A DNA stretch of 64,000 nt from Actinernus sp. WN-2022 (lineage: Eukaryota; Cnidaria; Anthozoa; Actiniaria; Actinernidae): NCBI GenBank assembly GCA_030867875.1, contig JAOWCC010000577.1, positions 91,245,740-91,309,739 of the forward strand. Reading direction: 5' to 3'. A program made the translations under genes and the position numbers. The notes below the pieces were generated by a model. The model saw only the letters and a program-made list of their open reading frames with translations, ran no database searches and was not told the origin of the DNA. Below are positions 11,850 to 26,800 of the stretch, in pieces (positions within the stretch are counted from its first letter, which is position 1; each line of letters starts with the position of its first letter).

Positions 11850-14800
11850 CTGAAATATTAATTACGTTAATTAGTATCGACCATTTGTTTTTGCAGGGGG
11901 AGGGTGAGGAGAAGACTGTTTGGAGAGGCACTGACAAGTTAGATAAGAACAGAAAATCAAATCACCGTTAAATGATCTCTTACAATTTCCAACGAGCATC
12001 CCCGTCACTTTTACATGGAAGCCCCCCCCCCCCCCCCTAAGGGGAGGGTGTAACACAATCCTCCAAAGCACTAGTGGCATACAGTCTTCGGTTCGTACCG
12101 TAAGTTATGGACCGATGTTTGTTTTGATTTAAGGGCGAACGGCGAAGGGCGAAGGGCGAAGCACGAAGCACGCAGGCCATAAAAAGGGGAAGAAACGAGG
12201 ATCCATACCTTATGGTACGGACCGAGCAAACAAGTTTAATAAGATGTTTATTATATGGCTGATAAGTATACAAAGCAAGCTTTGCTCAAATTTTGCGGCC
12301 CGTAAACTAACCAATCATAGCTCACGAAGCTACCTAGTCATATTTTTTCAGTTAATATGAAATTAAGAGAAATAGAAAGAACAGAAATTAGTCAAATGCA
12401 CCTTTGTATGTCCTAAAGCCCTACGCAAACGAGGCCTGAAACATTGTTGCGAGAACTTTTGTTTCCACGTTTACGTGCGCGTGAAACATTAATATGTTGC
12501 GGATGCAATATTTGCTTCCGAGAAGAGAAATTGTTTCTGAAATATTTCAGAAACATTCATGCTTCCTAGAAGCTAATTTTGCTTCCGCAACAAATGTTTC
12601 CCCGTTAGCTCGCCGAAGCAACAATGTTAACTAGATACCAGGGCTGCGCTACATATGTTGCGCACGCGCAAACATCCTAGCATGATTAAGGCGTATGCGC
12701 CATTTCTCGTGAAATGCTTCTTGGTTTACTCAGCCAGGCAGCAGAACAGGTCTTGTTTCCCGCTCGTTTCCCCACCCAAGAAACATTGTCATCAACCTCT
12801 CTTGTCTGCAGAGGCTCTAGGGAGACTGAAGAGGAGACTACATGGAGACAAACCGCTGAGTAAGCGCAGGCGCAAAGAAAGGAGAGAGGCTCTTTCCTTT
12901 TTTTGACTTTCTCTTCTTTGTTGCCTGCGTTTGCAAAGCGGTTTGTCCTTATGTCAGTCTCCTCTCCAGTCTCCCTAGAGCCGCTGCGGAGGAGAGAGAT
13001 TAGCAATAATGTTTCATCGTTTGCGCAGGCTTTGTGAGTACAATAAGATATGAAAAAGATTAAAACATATGCAGCAGAAATGACAAAACAGAAAATATAG
13101 ACTAGTTCGCTTGACTTAAAGTGCATATAAGCCCTGGCCAATTATGCTTTTTTTTTCAAAGCTTAGACCTTAAAAGGTAAAAAAAAATTCTGAAATTTTA
13201 AAATAACAATGTTTTCATAATTTTTTTAGCGACTAAACTTCCAAATGTAGAATAATTTCCGCGCACCTTCGGGGACTAGGACGAGAATAAAACGTGACGT
13301 CATCAACAGAACTCGTCTCTTCGCGGGTTTAAAACGTTGGCTTATTTGCAAAATAATTGAATAGAGAACCGAGAAAGATGATAATATCGCGCTAAACGTT
13401 TCGGAGAGCTATATTCGGCAAGCCATTAATGCAATGGCACATCGAGCGTGTTCTGTTGATGACGTCAAAACTAGACCCAGTGCCAATTTTGTAAAGCGCT
13501 CTCGTGCGCTTGATTTTCGTCCACAGGCAACCCAAGACACGTTTTTGGGCAACTTTGAACGGCCAATACACCATGACAAATAAATCAAAACAACTTTTTA
13601 TTCCGGAATCCTTTGTCTATGGCATCTAGTCTCTTCGTAAGAAATATAATTAGCCAGGGCTTATATGCACTTTAAACTTAACATTACCTGGAAATTCAGC
13701 TGGCATCCTCTGCTCACATTTTATCGTCTGGATTTGTTTCTCTTGCTTGACATCCCAAACAACGTACTCATAGGAGTACTCGCTTTCGATTTCTCTTCTA
13801 TGAACAGAAACACAGTAATGCCCGTCTGAACTCGATGACCACCTGGTGAACGACACGATATTTGTTAGAGCAGGCGGATTAATATGGCAGCTTCAAGCTG
13901 ATGTGGACCTGCATGCTTTTACCCCTCACACACTCCTCACTACATTAACTGTTTTGGACACACTACATTCGACTCAGATGTTGATTTTACGGAGAGAGGA
14001 AAACCGGAGAACCCGGAGAAAACCCTCGAATGCAGATAAAGATCAACGATAAACCTAACTCACATACGGTGCACGAGCCGGGAATCAAATCCGGGACCGC
14101 AGCGGTGAGAGGCGAGCGATTTCTCAGAAACATATGGAGCATTTTACCACTGTTGCGACAGCCGCAACTCTTAGCCCATCAAGTTATGTACCTTATTCAT
14201 AAAGCCATGGAAATAAGACCGGTTGTAGAAGATTCTTGTGAGAAACCAAAAACTGCCTAAACATTATGATCGAATAGAATAATATTACACAACGGCAGTG
14301 TGACGTCACAAGATCCAAGATGGCGGCGCGCAGAAAATTCAAATGAGTTTTATTGACAGGAAAATCAGCCCATAAATAATATTTAATGTACAATTTACAC
14401 GAAAAAATCACAGCAATAGATTTAGGCATCGATAAGTGATATTTGAGAACGAACATTGTTTTTCAGCCGTTGCCATTGTTTATCCCTTGTAACCTCGCTC
14501 TGGTACCATTGTTGCCAATGTTTTTATTGGACTGGAGGTGAGAGATTATGAATGACGTGTTAACCCAAGGCTTGAGTAAGCGTGCTTGGGTATGCACCAA
14601 TCAAGTTTTATGGATGGTCAAGAAACAATTTCTTGCACTAGCGGTACTCACCATAGTATTGGAGAATTTTCATCTACGCTTATTTGAGCATTTACGTTTC
14701 CGGATGTGACATCATAAATATTTATTGACTTCCGGTCCGTTGAGACAACAGCCAATTTTGATTGGTTGAGCACAAAGCAGGTGTTTAGCCAATCCGTGCA

Positions 14801-17800
14801 CATCGTGCCTTTAAATTGAGAAACAAATCTTCTCTTTACTAAATCATACAAGAACATCTCTCCTCCGTCAGTGATAGCAACACGAGTATTATCAACAATG
14901 ATCAACTGTGGAGCTAACCCATTCTTGAATCGGACAACACAACCATTTCGGACATTCATTAAGCCGACCATTCCACGTCCCAAGAAAGTCACAAAGCTCC
15001 CATAACTCGAGTAGATTTCTTTGACGTCATCTTCAAAGTCTTGAGATGTGTACGAGTGATTCTTCTGAAGGTCCCACACACGTAGCAATTTGTCACTTGA
15101 CGAGCTTATGAAATGGTTATAATCAATATAAGCGATGAAGTTTATGCGACTGGGGTACCTCAAGAGAATCTCTCTGGATTCACCACTCGAAAGGTTGACA
15201 ATCTTAATGATCCCTTGAAAAACATTAGCTGAATTTAAGAATTTACTGTTTCCCAGAGTGACAGCAGTTGTTTGGTCATTGGACAGCGCGAAGCAGCGAA
15301 CGCAGTCTTCGAAATCGCAGAGTCGGCGGAACAGCCTTCCTCCATCTTTAATATTCCATAATTCCAGTACGTAGTTAACGTTAGTCACTTGACCAGCATT
15401 GCTCGTGCGCCTTACAACACGTCGGCGCCTTTTACATAGCAGCAGAGTCCCGTATGCAGTAACACCGATCAATTCAATCATACAATCGCTATGAATCTCA
15501 AGGTTTAAAGCATCAGATAGCTCCCTAGTTTTAACATCCAAGGCACGTATGCATTTTCCAGAAGAATCCTTATGGTTTCCCGCAGTATACAGAAGCAAAT
15601 TCCCAGAAATGCACATAGAGATACGCGAATTCCAGTCGTCATAGTCTTGCATCTTATCGTCTGTAAATTCACGAGTCGTAGCGCCGGATTCAAGGCTGTA
15701 AAGCTTGATGGTGCCTGAAAAGAGTGTTACAAGGTGGTCCATGCTATCGACGTCGATAAGACAAATTGGCGAGTAAGTTGTGTGGCCATCGATGAGAAAT
15801 AACCGCTGACCAGTAGTCATCCGCCAAACTGATACACACCCGAGGTCCGAGGTAATCACGATGGAATTGTCCTTGGTAATGAGCACGGTAGTAATGTCCT
15901 CCCCTTTACATTTAGAGATAAAATGTAAAGGATTAATAACTGAGCAAATTATTTGTATGTTACGTGGTCTTTTGGAAATATCGGGAAAATCGACAAAATA
16001 TCGAAAAGGGATTCAGACTAAATAACATTGACAAAATGTTTATTGACTCAGACTTTGTAAAAATCTATTTCGATCTTTCATGATATGTACCATTAAATGT
16101 TTTTGAGTTAGCGACCCTCCAAACAAAAACCATAAAATTTACAGGGGAATATAGCTGTGTATTTTTGCCAAATGGATATTGCAATCATATAGGTACTCAT
16201 TGACTGATCAGTGGGAGGGCAAGACTGGAAATATATGTTTGGCTCGAGGTCATGACGTACGGACCGAGCGTACCGTACAAATGTTCCCGTCCGGCCGGAC
16301 CTTACTCAGTCAATAGCTGTTTTATCATATTACCACTTTCAAATGCCAAAACAGAAAAAAACAAAAAACGAGCAGGGTCGGACTGATTTTATCCGGCCCG
16401 CTCACGTCAAACACGAACTTACATTCGTAAATGGTTTTCTAAAGAAAGCGCGCGCGGGGCCGTATGGAAAATATGATAATGCAGAAAAATAACTGCAATA
16501 GTCGACTTTTTAACCCGGTAAGGTCCTAGCTGATCGGAAGGGGATTTGTGGTTTGTTTGGTTAGGGTTAGTCGTATTGTTTGGTAAGCCATGTTCTTTGA
16601 TGTGTTTGGCTACCTTATTGTTCATTCGACACTGGTGTAGCTCGTTAAGAGCACTAGGTACTGACCTTAAAATCCTGGGAAATAGCTGTTTTATTTCTTT
16701 TTGCCAACTTACTGTTGTAAATATGTACACTGGAGGAATCACTGCAATCACTCACCAGCGCTTTCAAACGTCCGTTTCAATTTACCAGTAGACACTTCCC
16801 ACACGCTGACCGATGAATCGCTCGAGGCGCTCACTACCAGTCTACCATCGTCACTGACCGTCAGGGCGGTACTGGGCTGAGTTTGATCCGACAGTGAGTG
16901 CACCATAGGACCCCCTGGGGACGTCAGACAGACTTCAGATGGAATGAGACTGGGCTGTGAGCAGTGTTGGGCCTGGTGGAGGAGATCTTGAAGGAACTTG
17001 GAATCCGTCTTCTGAATTCGACCTCACAATGAAATGAATGGTGACATTAAGACAAAGGCCATATATTCCGCCGAGGGCCGAAAGGGATACATGAAAATTA
17101 ACAGGAAAGCTTGTGAAGGTTACTTAGACAAGAAAATTCCTAGCTGAACTAATCACAGTCAGACTATTTTGGCATGGGTTGATATTTTTCCGAGGGATGA
17201 GTCAAAACGGAGAAGAACTTGATGTTGAGGATATGGCTTCCTAAGCCCTGAAAATGGCAACCTTGTGTCCAGATTAAAGCTTCGAGATCATACAATCTTA
17301 CTAGAAAGACAACCGAGAAATATTGGAAGTACTGTTTAAAACACGAACAGCAGTGTTTTATCAAGTTTAAAAATTCGAGGGCGAAGCCCGAGAATTTTTA
17401 GACTTGATAAAACACGTGCTGTGAGTGTTTTAAACGGCTTCAAAAACGATTTAAGTGAACCATTGAACCTTTGTATTCACAACGCCATGCAAAATATTCG
17501 AGTAATCACCGCTAGGTACCTTATGTTCCGTGTACTTTTTGCTATCTTTGGGTCTTTATCAGTGAATTCTTAATTAGGATGAAACTTTATATAAAATTTC
17601 ATGTTCATTAGTATTCTTTATATAAAACGTTCATCCTAATTAGCAATTCAATGAGAAAGCTGAAACATCAATAGAAATTCCATTGTCTCAATCATTAACC
17701 CCGTTTCCCCCTGGGACAGAATTCAAATCCCTCCGCGGGCTTTTAGAATGATGAGATTTTATCAGGTATAAAGGAGCATACACGTGACTGATTCGCTTCA

Positions 17801-20800
17801 TCTGATTGGACAAAATGCTCATTAATTATTCATGAGTTTTTGAAACTTGTTTAATGACCTATTAATCATAGCCAGTAAGAACTCATCGGATTATTTTACT
17901 GATAAACCAATCAACAGTGGAAATACCTAGCAGCTGTGAGGGAAGCTGGGCAGGATATTGACTCAAAGCGAACGTAGATAACTGTAGCGTTTCTTTCACC
18001 AGTCTGATATCGTCATCTTCAGGCCAGACCTGTAACGCAAAGTCGAAATTATCCAGAACGTCTCTCAGGGACGACGCCTTCAGGTTCGTCATCAGAAACT
18101 CAAAATTACACAACACTTCTTGTTTCACTTCTGTGCGCTTCCTAGCGCGCACCAAATGAAACGGCAGCTCGTTTAGTTTTCTATAGTTGTACGACAGTCT
18201 TCCTGAGTTTGATTCGTAGACCAGAGGTTGCTGAGCAACGAGGCGGTCTGCTGATGTAGGCTCCCCCTCAGGGGTAGTGAAGGGTTTGAATACTCCTTTC
18301 GACCAGCGCCCGATAAAGTAGTCACTAAGGTTGCTGTGGATCTTGAGGGTTTTGTCTTCGATGTTAAGATACCTGGAATACAGAGAATCGCAAGCGTTAA
18401 ACAAGGGCCCGCACTATAAAAGGGACTCAACACCTTCAGTTTTCAATCAGCCTTTGTCAAGTGAATATCTCTGTTCAAAGCTCTGCCACATGTGAAGCTC
18501 CACTTGATTAATCTCGACATTTTGGTATCGCGCGAAATTCAAAATACAATAAACAGTTTCTAAACGGTTCTAAAAGTTACTGATAGGTATTATTAATAAC
18601 TGAGCAGCTAGCTTCCTGCTGTTTACTCTTTCTTGGCTTATTTTAATTTTGCCTTCAGCAATTTGGTATTCTAACAGGAGAAGCCTGATTACTTGCTTTT
18701 TATCTTGACTGTTCTGAATTTGAAATTCAAATTTCGAATCCAAAAGGGCAAAAAGGAGGAGTATATTTTCCCTTTTAAAGCGCGGGTCCTTGTTATTAAA
18801 CGCGTTTTCTCGGTCCGCACTGTAAGTTATGGACCTCGGTTTTTTCCTGCTTTATGGTATTTTAGGACTGTTTAACCACTCTGTAGCCCTTCTTCTGAAG
18901 TTCAATTAATATTTATGTTTGTATGAATTTCGCGCGATAAACAATTAGTAGGGAGCACTCAAGCGGAGCATCACAGAGTTGTTCACTCCAAAAAGGCTGA
19001 GTGACAACTGAAGGAGTCAAATATGGCGATTTTTAATTTCGCTTACAAAAAAGTCTTCCTATAACAACTGCCCCTACCGTGTAAAATATTACTTTGAAAA
19101 CAATAGTTTTGGAAAGTTTGGATGATATATGAAAAGGGGCTTTAAAGATATCGCAGATTAAAATTACAGACTTCTGGTGTTTTCACACAAGGGTTACAAA
19201 TGGCACAGTTTTTTTCCCGAAAATTTCGAGCTTCACCATTATGCAAATTAGCTGCAGCCATATTTGGACCTTATTCCGGAACGTCCTATTTTACATAAGA
19301 ATAACACAGAATGATTTCTATTTACCTCGCGCGTGCGGCCTCAATAAACTGCCTGTGGTACCATGTGATAACACGTGCGCCATCCGCCCCCCTGTCCACC
19401 AGATAACCACCAAGGTCTGCCCTTATTCTGACCCAGAGCAGGGGGGGTATGCGACGCACAGGGGGAGTCCAGAACTGATAGACGTCGTCCAATACTTCGT
19501 CGTCACAGGAGAGTACGTCCTCCAGTTCTGACTCTGTCAGACCGCTCTTGGCAGCTGTGACGTAGCCAAGAGCGTGTGTGACGAGCACGTGACCATGCTG
19601 GCGCTCCACACGATCGAACAGCGCATTAATGGCACCTGAAAATATATTATGGGTTGTTGAATTTATTAGAAATGTACTTCCTATTTAGTTTACACTAATA
19701 CTGGTAGGTGCATGAAACGATAAGAGAAAAAATTACAAGGCTTGACAAAATAACGCGCAGGTGCAATAACTGAAGTGATGAATATATAAATATAACATAG
19801 CCACGATAGAACGCGCGCTCTGATTGGCTAAATAACGGGTTTTATCACAAGGAGCAGAGTAGTATTCCCCAAGTATTTTACGTACTTGCTCTCCTTTGTA
19901 TCGCCGCCATCTTGTTTTGTTGAAGTATTACCGCTGTACTACGGTATACGCGCCTCTTCCAGCGCGCGAGGCACGAAGGGCCGAGAGCGCGCTACCGTAG
20001 TACAGCGGTAATACTTCAACAAAACAAGATGGCGGCGATACAAAGAAGAGCAAGTACTTAAAATATTCAGGAAATACTACTCTGCTCCCTGTGGTTTTAT
20101 CAGAGTATCTAATATGCGCGAGCTCATTTTATTGTTAAGAAATAATAATAATATTTTGACAGGAAAGCTCCACTCACACTTTGTGATTTTCAGGGAGGTC
20201 CTGTATTAAAAATATATATTTCACTAATATATGGAAAACAGAAAAGATAAATGGTTGAAATAAAATAGAAATAGTGCATTTAATTAAGTAATGGGCCAGT
20301 AAGATTTAAAAATTGATAATGTAGTTGATTGTATAACTTCAGAGTCTAAAGAGTTCCAGTCTAACATAACAGTGCATGGTAGGTAAACTTCTGTTGTCCC
20401 CAATTCCTACGTGCGAATGGTAAATGTAGATTGTGCTGACGGCGTGTATTATATGTATGAAAGTCGTGATTCTTCTTTAATTTAAAGTTGAAGTCCACCA
20501 TGCTATTTAAGCATTTGAAGATAGTAATACAGCGATGGTAGCGCCGTCGAAGGTACAGTGGTTGCCAGTTTAATAGTTCGAGTGCTTGAGATGCAGAAGA
20601 GCTTGAGGGAAAGTCGAGCATAAGTCGAGCAGCATTATTCTGAAGAACCTGAAGGTGATCCATGAGGACGGTATTAATCTTATCTCCCCAGACGATATCG
20701 GCATCGGTCAAGTAATAGAAGGACAAGAGATTTAAAGAGAGTGCAAGAGAATGATTTTTTGCTTTCCTCGCGCGCGTAAATCTATATTATAAAGCAAGTA

Positions 20801-23800
20801 AAGAGGTGCTAGCCATGTAGTACACTGTCAAAAAAACACTCCAGTCATTTGAGAACACACGAGAAGTGTTTAAAAGCACGCGCATTCCACTTGTGCTTTC
20901 AGCATTTCTTTCATGTTCTCAAACGTCCGTCTCTAAATTTACTACACTGTAAAATGTTTGTAAAAAATGCCCGTAAATTTGTTCCATCACATTTTGCAAA
21001 CATACGTTTTACATAGTTATAATAATAATAATAATATCTGATTTATATAGCGCTCATTCATGAAACTGCTCTAAGCGCTTTACAATACATTTTCCAATAA
21101 CAGTCTCTAAATGGTTCGATTTTGCAGTACCATATTTTGCTAAAAAAAATCTTATTTACCTTTTCATAAAATGACAGTTTCTTGTTGAGCTAAGGATTTT
21201 TCGAATTTCAGAAATTTACTCCTTTATTCCAAAAGTTCAGTGTATTTTTTCTAAGAATATTAGGGACCGTCCACTGGACGTTTAAGGGGGAGGGGGTTCA
21301 GGCGTGGACTATAATGTGGGCATTAAGACCAAAACAGTTCTGGAAACGAGATTGGAGCAAAATGTGGACGTTAAGGGGAGAGGGGGTCCGACCTTAACGT
21401 CCAGTGGATGTTAAGCGCCTCACTGGTTATCTCAGTTGGTAGAGCACGGTCTAGAGTGCAGGAGGTCGGGGGTCCGAATCCCGGCCGCGTCCTTGGGCAG
21501 GGACATATATACGCCGTTGGCCTTGTCTTCTTCAAATTCTAATCGGTATTTGAAGGGGACGTGAAAGAACCTGCTGTGCGACTCGAAAAAGAGCAGGGGA
21601 TTGTCACCCGGTACAGCAGCCTGACCATTGTACTAACTACAGACTAAACAATTGTGAACTGCGTGGCAGCTATCAGCACCGCATAAGCAGTCTGTAACCT
21701 CACTGACAGGATGTCAGTAATTGTAAAGCGCTATGAGACTGTGGTGATATGGCGCTATCTAAATATGGCCATTATTATTATTATTACTAAGTATATGTCG
21801 ACGGTCCCTTAGATGAGACAAACTTATAGATATGGCTCGCGTCAAGCTTGAATTGTTTCTTTCACTTTACCTCTCACTGTGTGTTCAAGGACTGTTTTAC
21901 TGGGAGGGGAATAAGATTTCCATCTGATGGCCTCATCGAATGCTACCCTCACAAAGATTGGCAAAGAGCATTTCTGAAGAGCCTCCTTGACTATGTGTAG
22001 CTGGTCAGCAGAGAATGTGCGGTCTTCCATGCCCAGCCATTTCACCAGGATGTTGACTGCATCATCCCGAGGGAGCCTGGGTACCTCTACGAAGCACTCA
22101 GCGGGAAGAAATGCCTGAATGAAATAATACAGACTTTACGACAACAACAAATAAAATTAAACTGCATTACTAAGAGAAGAGGTCAAAACAATGGTACTCT
22201 GGCGGGACCCAATTTTGATGGAAGGGGGGGGGGGGGGGGGGTTGTACCCGGAACCCACCACCCATTTTGGCAAAATTTAGATTTTTGGCCACAAATATCT
22301 TCTTGAATAAAATACTTATTGAAGAAGTAACTATATTTCTAGTTTTTACAGGCAGAGAAGAACGTGTGTCTGCATTAAAATCAGGTATCCCTATTTTACA
22401 ACGCGAGAAAATTACCCTCGAATAAAGGGGTAGGGGTATTACTCGCCACCCACCACCTCCCCTGACAAAATTGGGTCCCATTCGAAATCCATTGTTTTGA
22501 CCTTTTCCTTAACAACAACAAGTGAAACAATAACACTGAATAAATTGTTGGTATTTATCGAAAGAAATTATTCGGTTCTCCAAATGCTCATACACAACGC
22601 TTTTCTATAAACCACATCCAATAAGGCATGATACCTGCATTACCAGAATTTGTTTTTATTACTCTGATTTAGACCATTGTCTTGGTATTCTCAGGGAGGA
22701 AATGTCATGTCAAAGTGAGGCTTGGTGGTCATCACAAAAGTATGACGTCATCATGAATTCAGGAAGTAAGGGCTTGAAATAGACCTTTCCCGCATCCGCT
22801 CCAATGTCCATGAACAATGGCACCAAGTCGAGATTGGAGTAGACATTTTCACACATTTACTGTATTTTTCTCTACCCTAATCTCGACTTAGTGCCATTGT
22901 TCGATGGAATGCGGGAAAGGTCTATTAGGCTAGCACACTCGTAAAATGCGAGTAGATATTTAGATGCGAGTAAAATGTCATGACAACTAGCAACTGTTGC
23001 TAGACCATGATGAGTGGCAGGCGCGTGACAGGAGCGTGACAGGAGCGTGACAGGAGCCCATAATGGCGGCTAGGACTTTTATCCACAATCCTTTGCGCGC
23101 GAAAAACTAAGAAACAATCCTGTAAAAAACTACACCATTGGCGAATGAACAATAGGGTACAACAAAGAATATGGCTTACCAAATAATAAAACAATGGCTT
23201 AGCAAACAATACGACTAACCCTACTCAAACAAATCCTCTTCCGATCAGCTAGCACCTTACCGAAAGAAGAAGTGCTGTAAGTCTTGTCAAGAACGACTGA
23301 GCGTTATGCACGGAGCCTCGTATTGATTCCTTTGTACGTAGGAAGTGAGGAATATCTCGGAAGTGAGCTATTTTCATCATATTTAGAGTTTTGAGAGTTT
23401 TCACTAAATGAAATTCAAATCTGTTTAAAAAACCTTAGAAAATGATATTCTTCAAGTTTTGATAGATTTTGATGTTTAAGCCAATGAGGTGGACGATTGG
23501 AACCATACCACAACTAGCACTTTTTTACATCCATGCCTACCTCTTGCATGGACCATTACTTAAATCGGTTTTATAATATAGATACGATAGTACGCGCGCT
23601 CTGGTTGGCTAAAAAGCCATGTTTTATGGTTTGCCGCGTTTTATTGTTTTGGCGGTTTCCTTTCATCGCGCGTGTAAATCTTTATTTCGACACGGTAAAC
23701 GGCTCAGTAAACTGATTTTCAGACATGCCGTGCATAGTAATAATAATAATAATAATGATGATAATAATAATAATAATACAGTGAAGTAATAATATAACAG

Positions 23801-26800
23801 TTAAGTAATATCCCCTAATATAATCTACATAATATAAAATGCATAGCTGAACTAATATACTAATACCTACATGTTAATAATAATATACTAATAAGAATAA
23901 ATAGTGTCATCGTTTGAGGGCTCTTCTGAAGGTGGTCAAGCTGTCGAGTTCTCTTGTTTCATTTGAAAGCTCAAGACGAAAACTGACAATGGCCAGAAGC
24001 CTTTTATTTTAAATTACCGATTTCAATTCATTATCACAACTTTCAGTTGTGATATTTCAACTCATGTTTTTTTTATGCTCAAAGGGCCAAAATACATTTG
24101 ATGACGACACTGACTGGGCTGCTACAAATATAGATAAAGGTTCAGATTACTATGTATGAGAAATGCATACAAATTCATTCTGTAAAGTGAATAACGAAAG
24201 TGATCTAAACATATTCGATATTGAGCATACAAACTGCAACCCTTGTAGTCCCTCTTGTAATACAATGTAGTTTATTTATGTTTAATTAGTGCTGTCTCGG
24301 CGAATCACAAAGTTGTATTTTCACTAGTTTCGATTCAATAACCCACAGGAGAATACAAACTTTTGTTTTCGTCCGGTAAACTCGTACTAAAACCCACCAA
24401 TGCGAAGCTACTGGGGCCATAACCATTGTTTATCTAGGATGGCCAAACTGCGATAATATCCCATAAAGCGGATTTCGTATGGCAAGTTACGGCACTAACT
24501 TACAGCACGGTTAACGTACGGCATGTGCACTGAAATGGCTTCCCATTGTTTTGTCTTTCTGTTCCAATCAAATTACGGAGCTACGGTAAGTTATAGTACG
24601 GGTACGGTAAGTTATAGTACGGGTACGGTAAGGCTACGTACACACCGTATTTTTGTTCCACTAACACGAAATCCTTACCTTGAGTATGGGGAAACATTGA
24701 TACTGTTCATCCGGAATAGTTGACACAATTATGTGCACGTGATCAGGGAGTGTCATCGGTAACCACGACAACTGACGCGCACCATCCTCGAGGCCGAACT
24801 GATCCAATGAGTCGAGCACGATGAGCAGAGGTTGCTCCGCCGATGCCATGCGCAAGCATTTGAGGAAATCATCCCGTAGTTCCTTAATGTCCTTAGAATA
24901 AAGGCAGCATCATGATCAATCAATCAATTAAACAAACAACCAATCAATAAAAGGCCATGTCGATAGTTGGCCGGAGTTAAACCTGTTTCTGACAAAAATG
25001 TTGGAAGAATAACGGTTTCTGGGAACCCCTTCCCCCACCCCCACTGGGTGGATAGTTTCCCAGAAATCTCCACCCCTCCCCCCTGTTTCATCCTACATTT
25101 CATCTGACCGGCTCCAATTTTGCGATACCTCGTTCTAATACTATTGTTACCAGACTTCTTTCTGCGTGAGCATGAGATATGAATAAGGTACATTGAGAAG
25201 TAACTCCGTTACTAACTAAGAAACGCTTTTTCAACTAGTTGTTTTAGACTTGTAAATAATTGACCAATCATCCCTTGCGCGCCCCGGGGTGGACTCAGGT
25301 GGAGTCTTAGGGATACCAGCGAAGTCCGCGACAGAGCGCGCAAAGCCGGATTACTATTCTCAGTGGTAACTGAAAGTGACTTTAAAGAGACTATGTCATG
25401 GTGAGAGACCATTTTTTAGATGTCCGGGCCGGACACGATCATTATCAGCGATTCTCATATGAACTGATGAACCTCGTGCACACGTGGGATGGTTAAGATC
25501 AAAGCAAATATTCAAACATGACTAATGTAAATATACAGTCTTCAAGTAAAATATTGAAAAAACTTTCAATCAAGCATTGAAGGAGGGGGAGGGGGGTTAA
25601 CTGTTTGAACCCACCAATCGAACACTGATTCCATACATGCGTAGTTCAATGACACAGCCCCTTTAAGATTCAAAAGTAAAATGAGCAATTTCCCTATTTT
25701 GGATATTATTTTCTGAGTACGCTTCGCCGCCGTTTTGAAATTTGTCGAGAATTATGGATGACTAAGCTGCGGTGTAATAACTAGTGTAGATCTATGGCAG
25801 TACAGACGTTAAAGTGCAACTAACCCCTTTTGCAATTTTTATATATATGAATCTTTGAAAGGTTTTGAGTACTTCTGCGAAGACATTTTTGGCTTACAGA
25901 GAATACTCAATGTTCTAGGCTTGTTTGAAATGGGTCGATTCTTGATCTTACGTCATCCAACTCATTCGACTTTGCAATAATTTGAATAAATATTTAGCAT
26001 TTTGTCTTAAATAACTGTTTTCTTTACTAACAACTCACAGACTGTGTATATTCTCTATATATCGATGTTGTTGTGATAGAAAGGCGCCATGGAGAATAAT
26101 GCATTAATGAGGTGACGTTAGATCAAGAATCGACCCAGGCTTTTTCTTGCGCGGTCATGGGTCAGGAAAGGTCAACTTTTCACCATTTCAAACAAGCCTA
26201 GAACATAGAGTATTCTCTGTAAGCCAAAAATGTCTTCGCAGAAGTACTCAAAACCTTTCAAAGATTCATATGGATAAAAATTGCAAAAGGGGTTAGGTGC
26301 ACTTTAAACACTGAGTTTAGTCAACTAACGGTTGATCTGGATATGCTGACCGCCATGGAAAGAGAGTTGCTCTCCATCGTATTGTTTTTCTCAAGCAGTA
26401 AAACGTAATTCGAACGTAGCATAGAGCGGTTTTCGATTGAGTGCCGTAAAACCAAAACCAAAGTAAATACTAAGCCAATCACGAGCAAGTAAAAACGCAA
26501 TGAACCAATCACGAACTGAAGTAATTCGAATCAATCACGAGGAAATATAAACGCAATCGTGGATTTAAGGAACGGATCTATGGCGTAGTGTGTTAGCGCA
26601 CGACATATCTGAGGGGGAGTACTCCCAGAAATTTAGGATAGGGGTGTGCCGCGAGATATCGAAACCCCGACCCTATTTAAGGGTGAAAAATCGTAAAACG
26701 GGTACCCTTTCCAAGGCTTGAAACTAAAATATAAGACCCTATTTAAGGGACAAGTGAATACTCAGAATTTATTGAACAAATCGTTTCATTTCTCTTCTGT

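Noticed and set aside
12655..13141. Overlapping frames of 83 and 151 codons
   Set aside because: They run across the arms of a foldback element and have no family features.
22170..22481. A 103-codon frame beginning MGPNFVRGGGG
   Set aside because: It reads through a MITE and its G tract; the chance GPNFV string is not the family motif, which is in exon 4.
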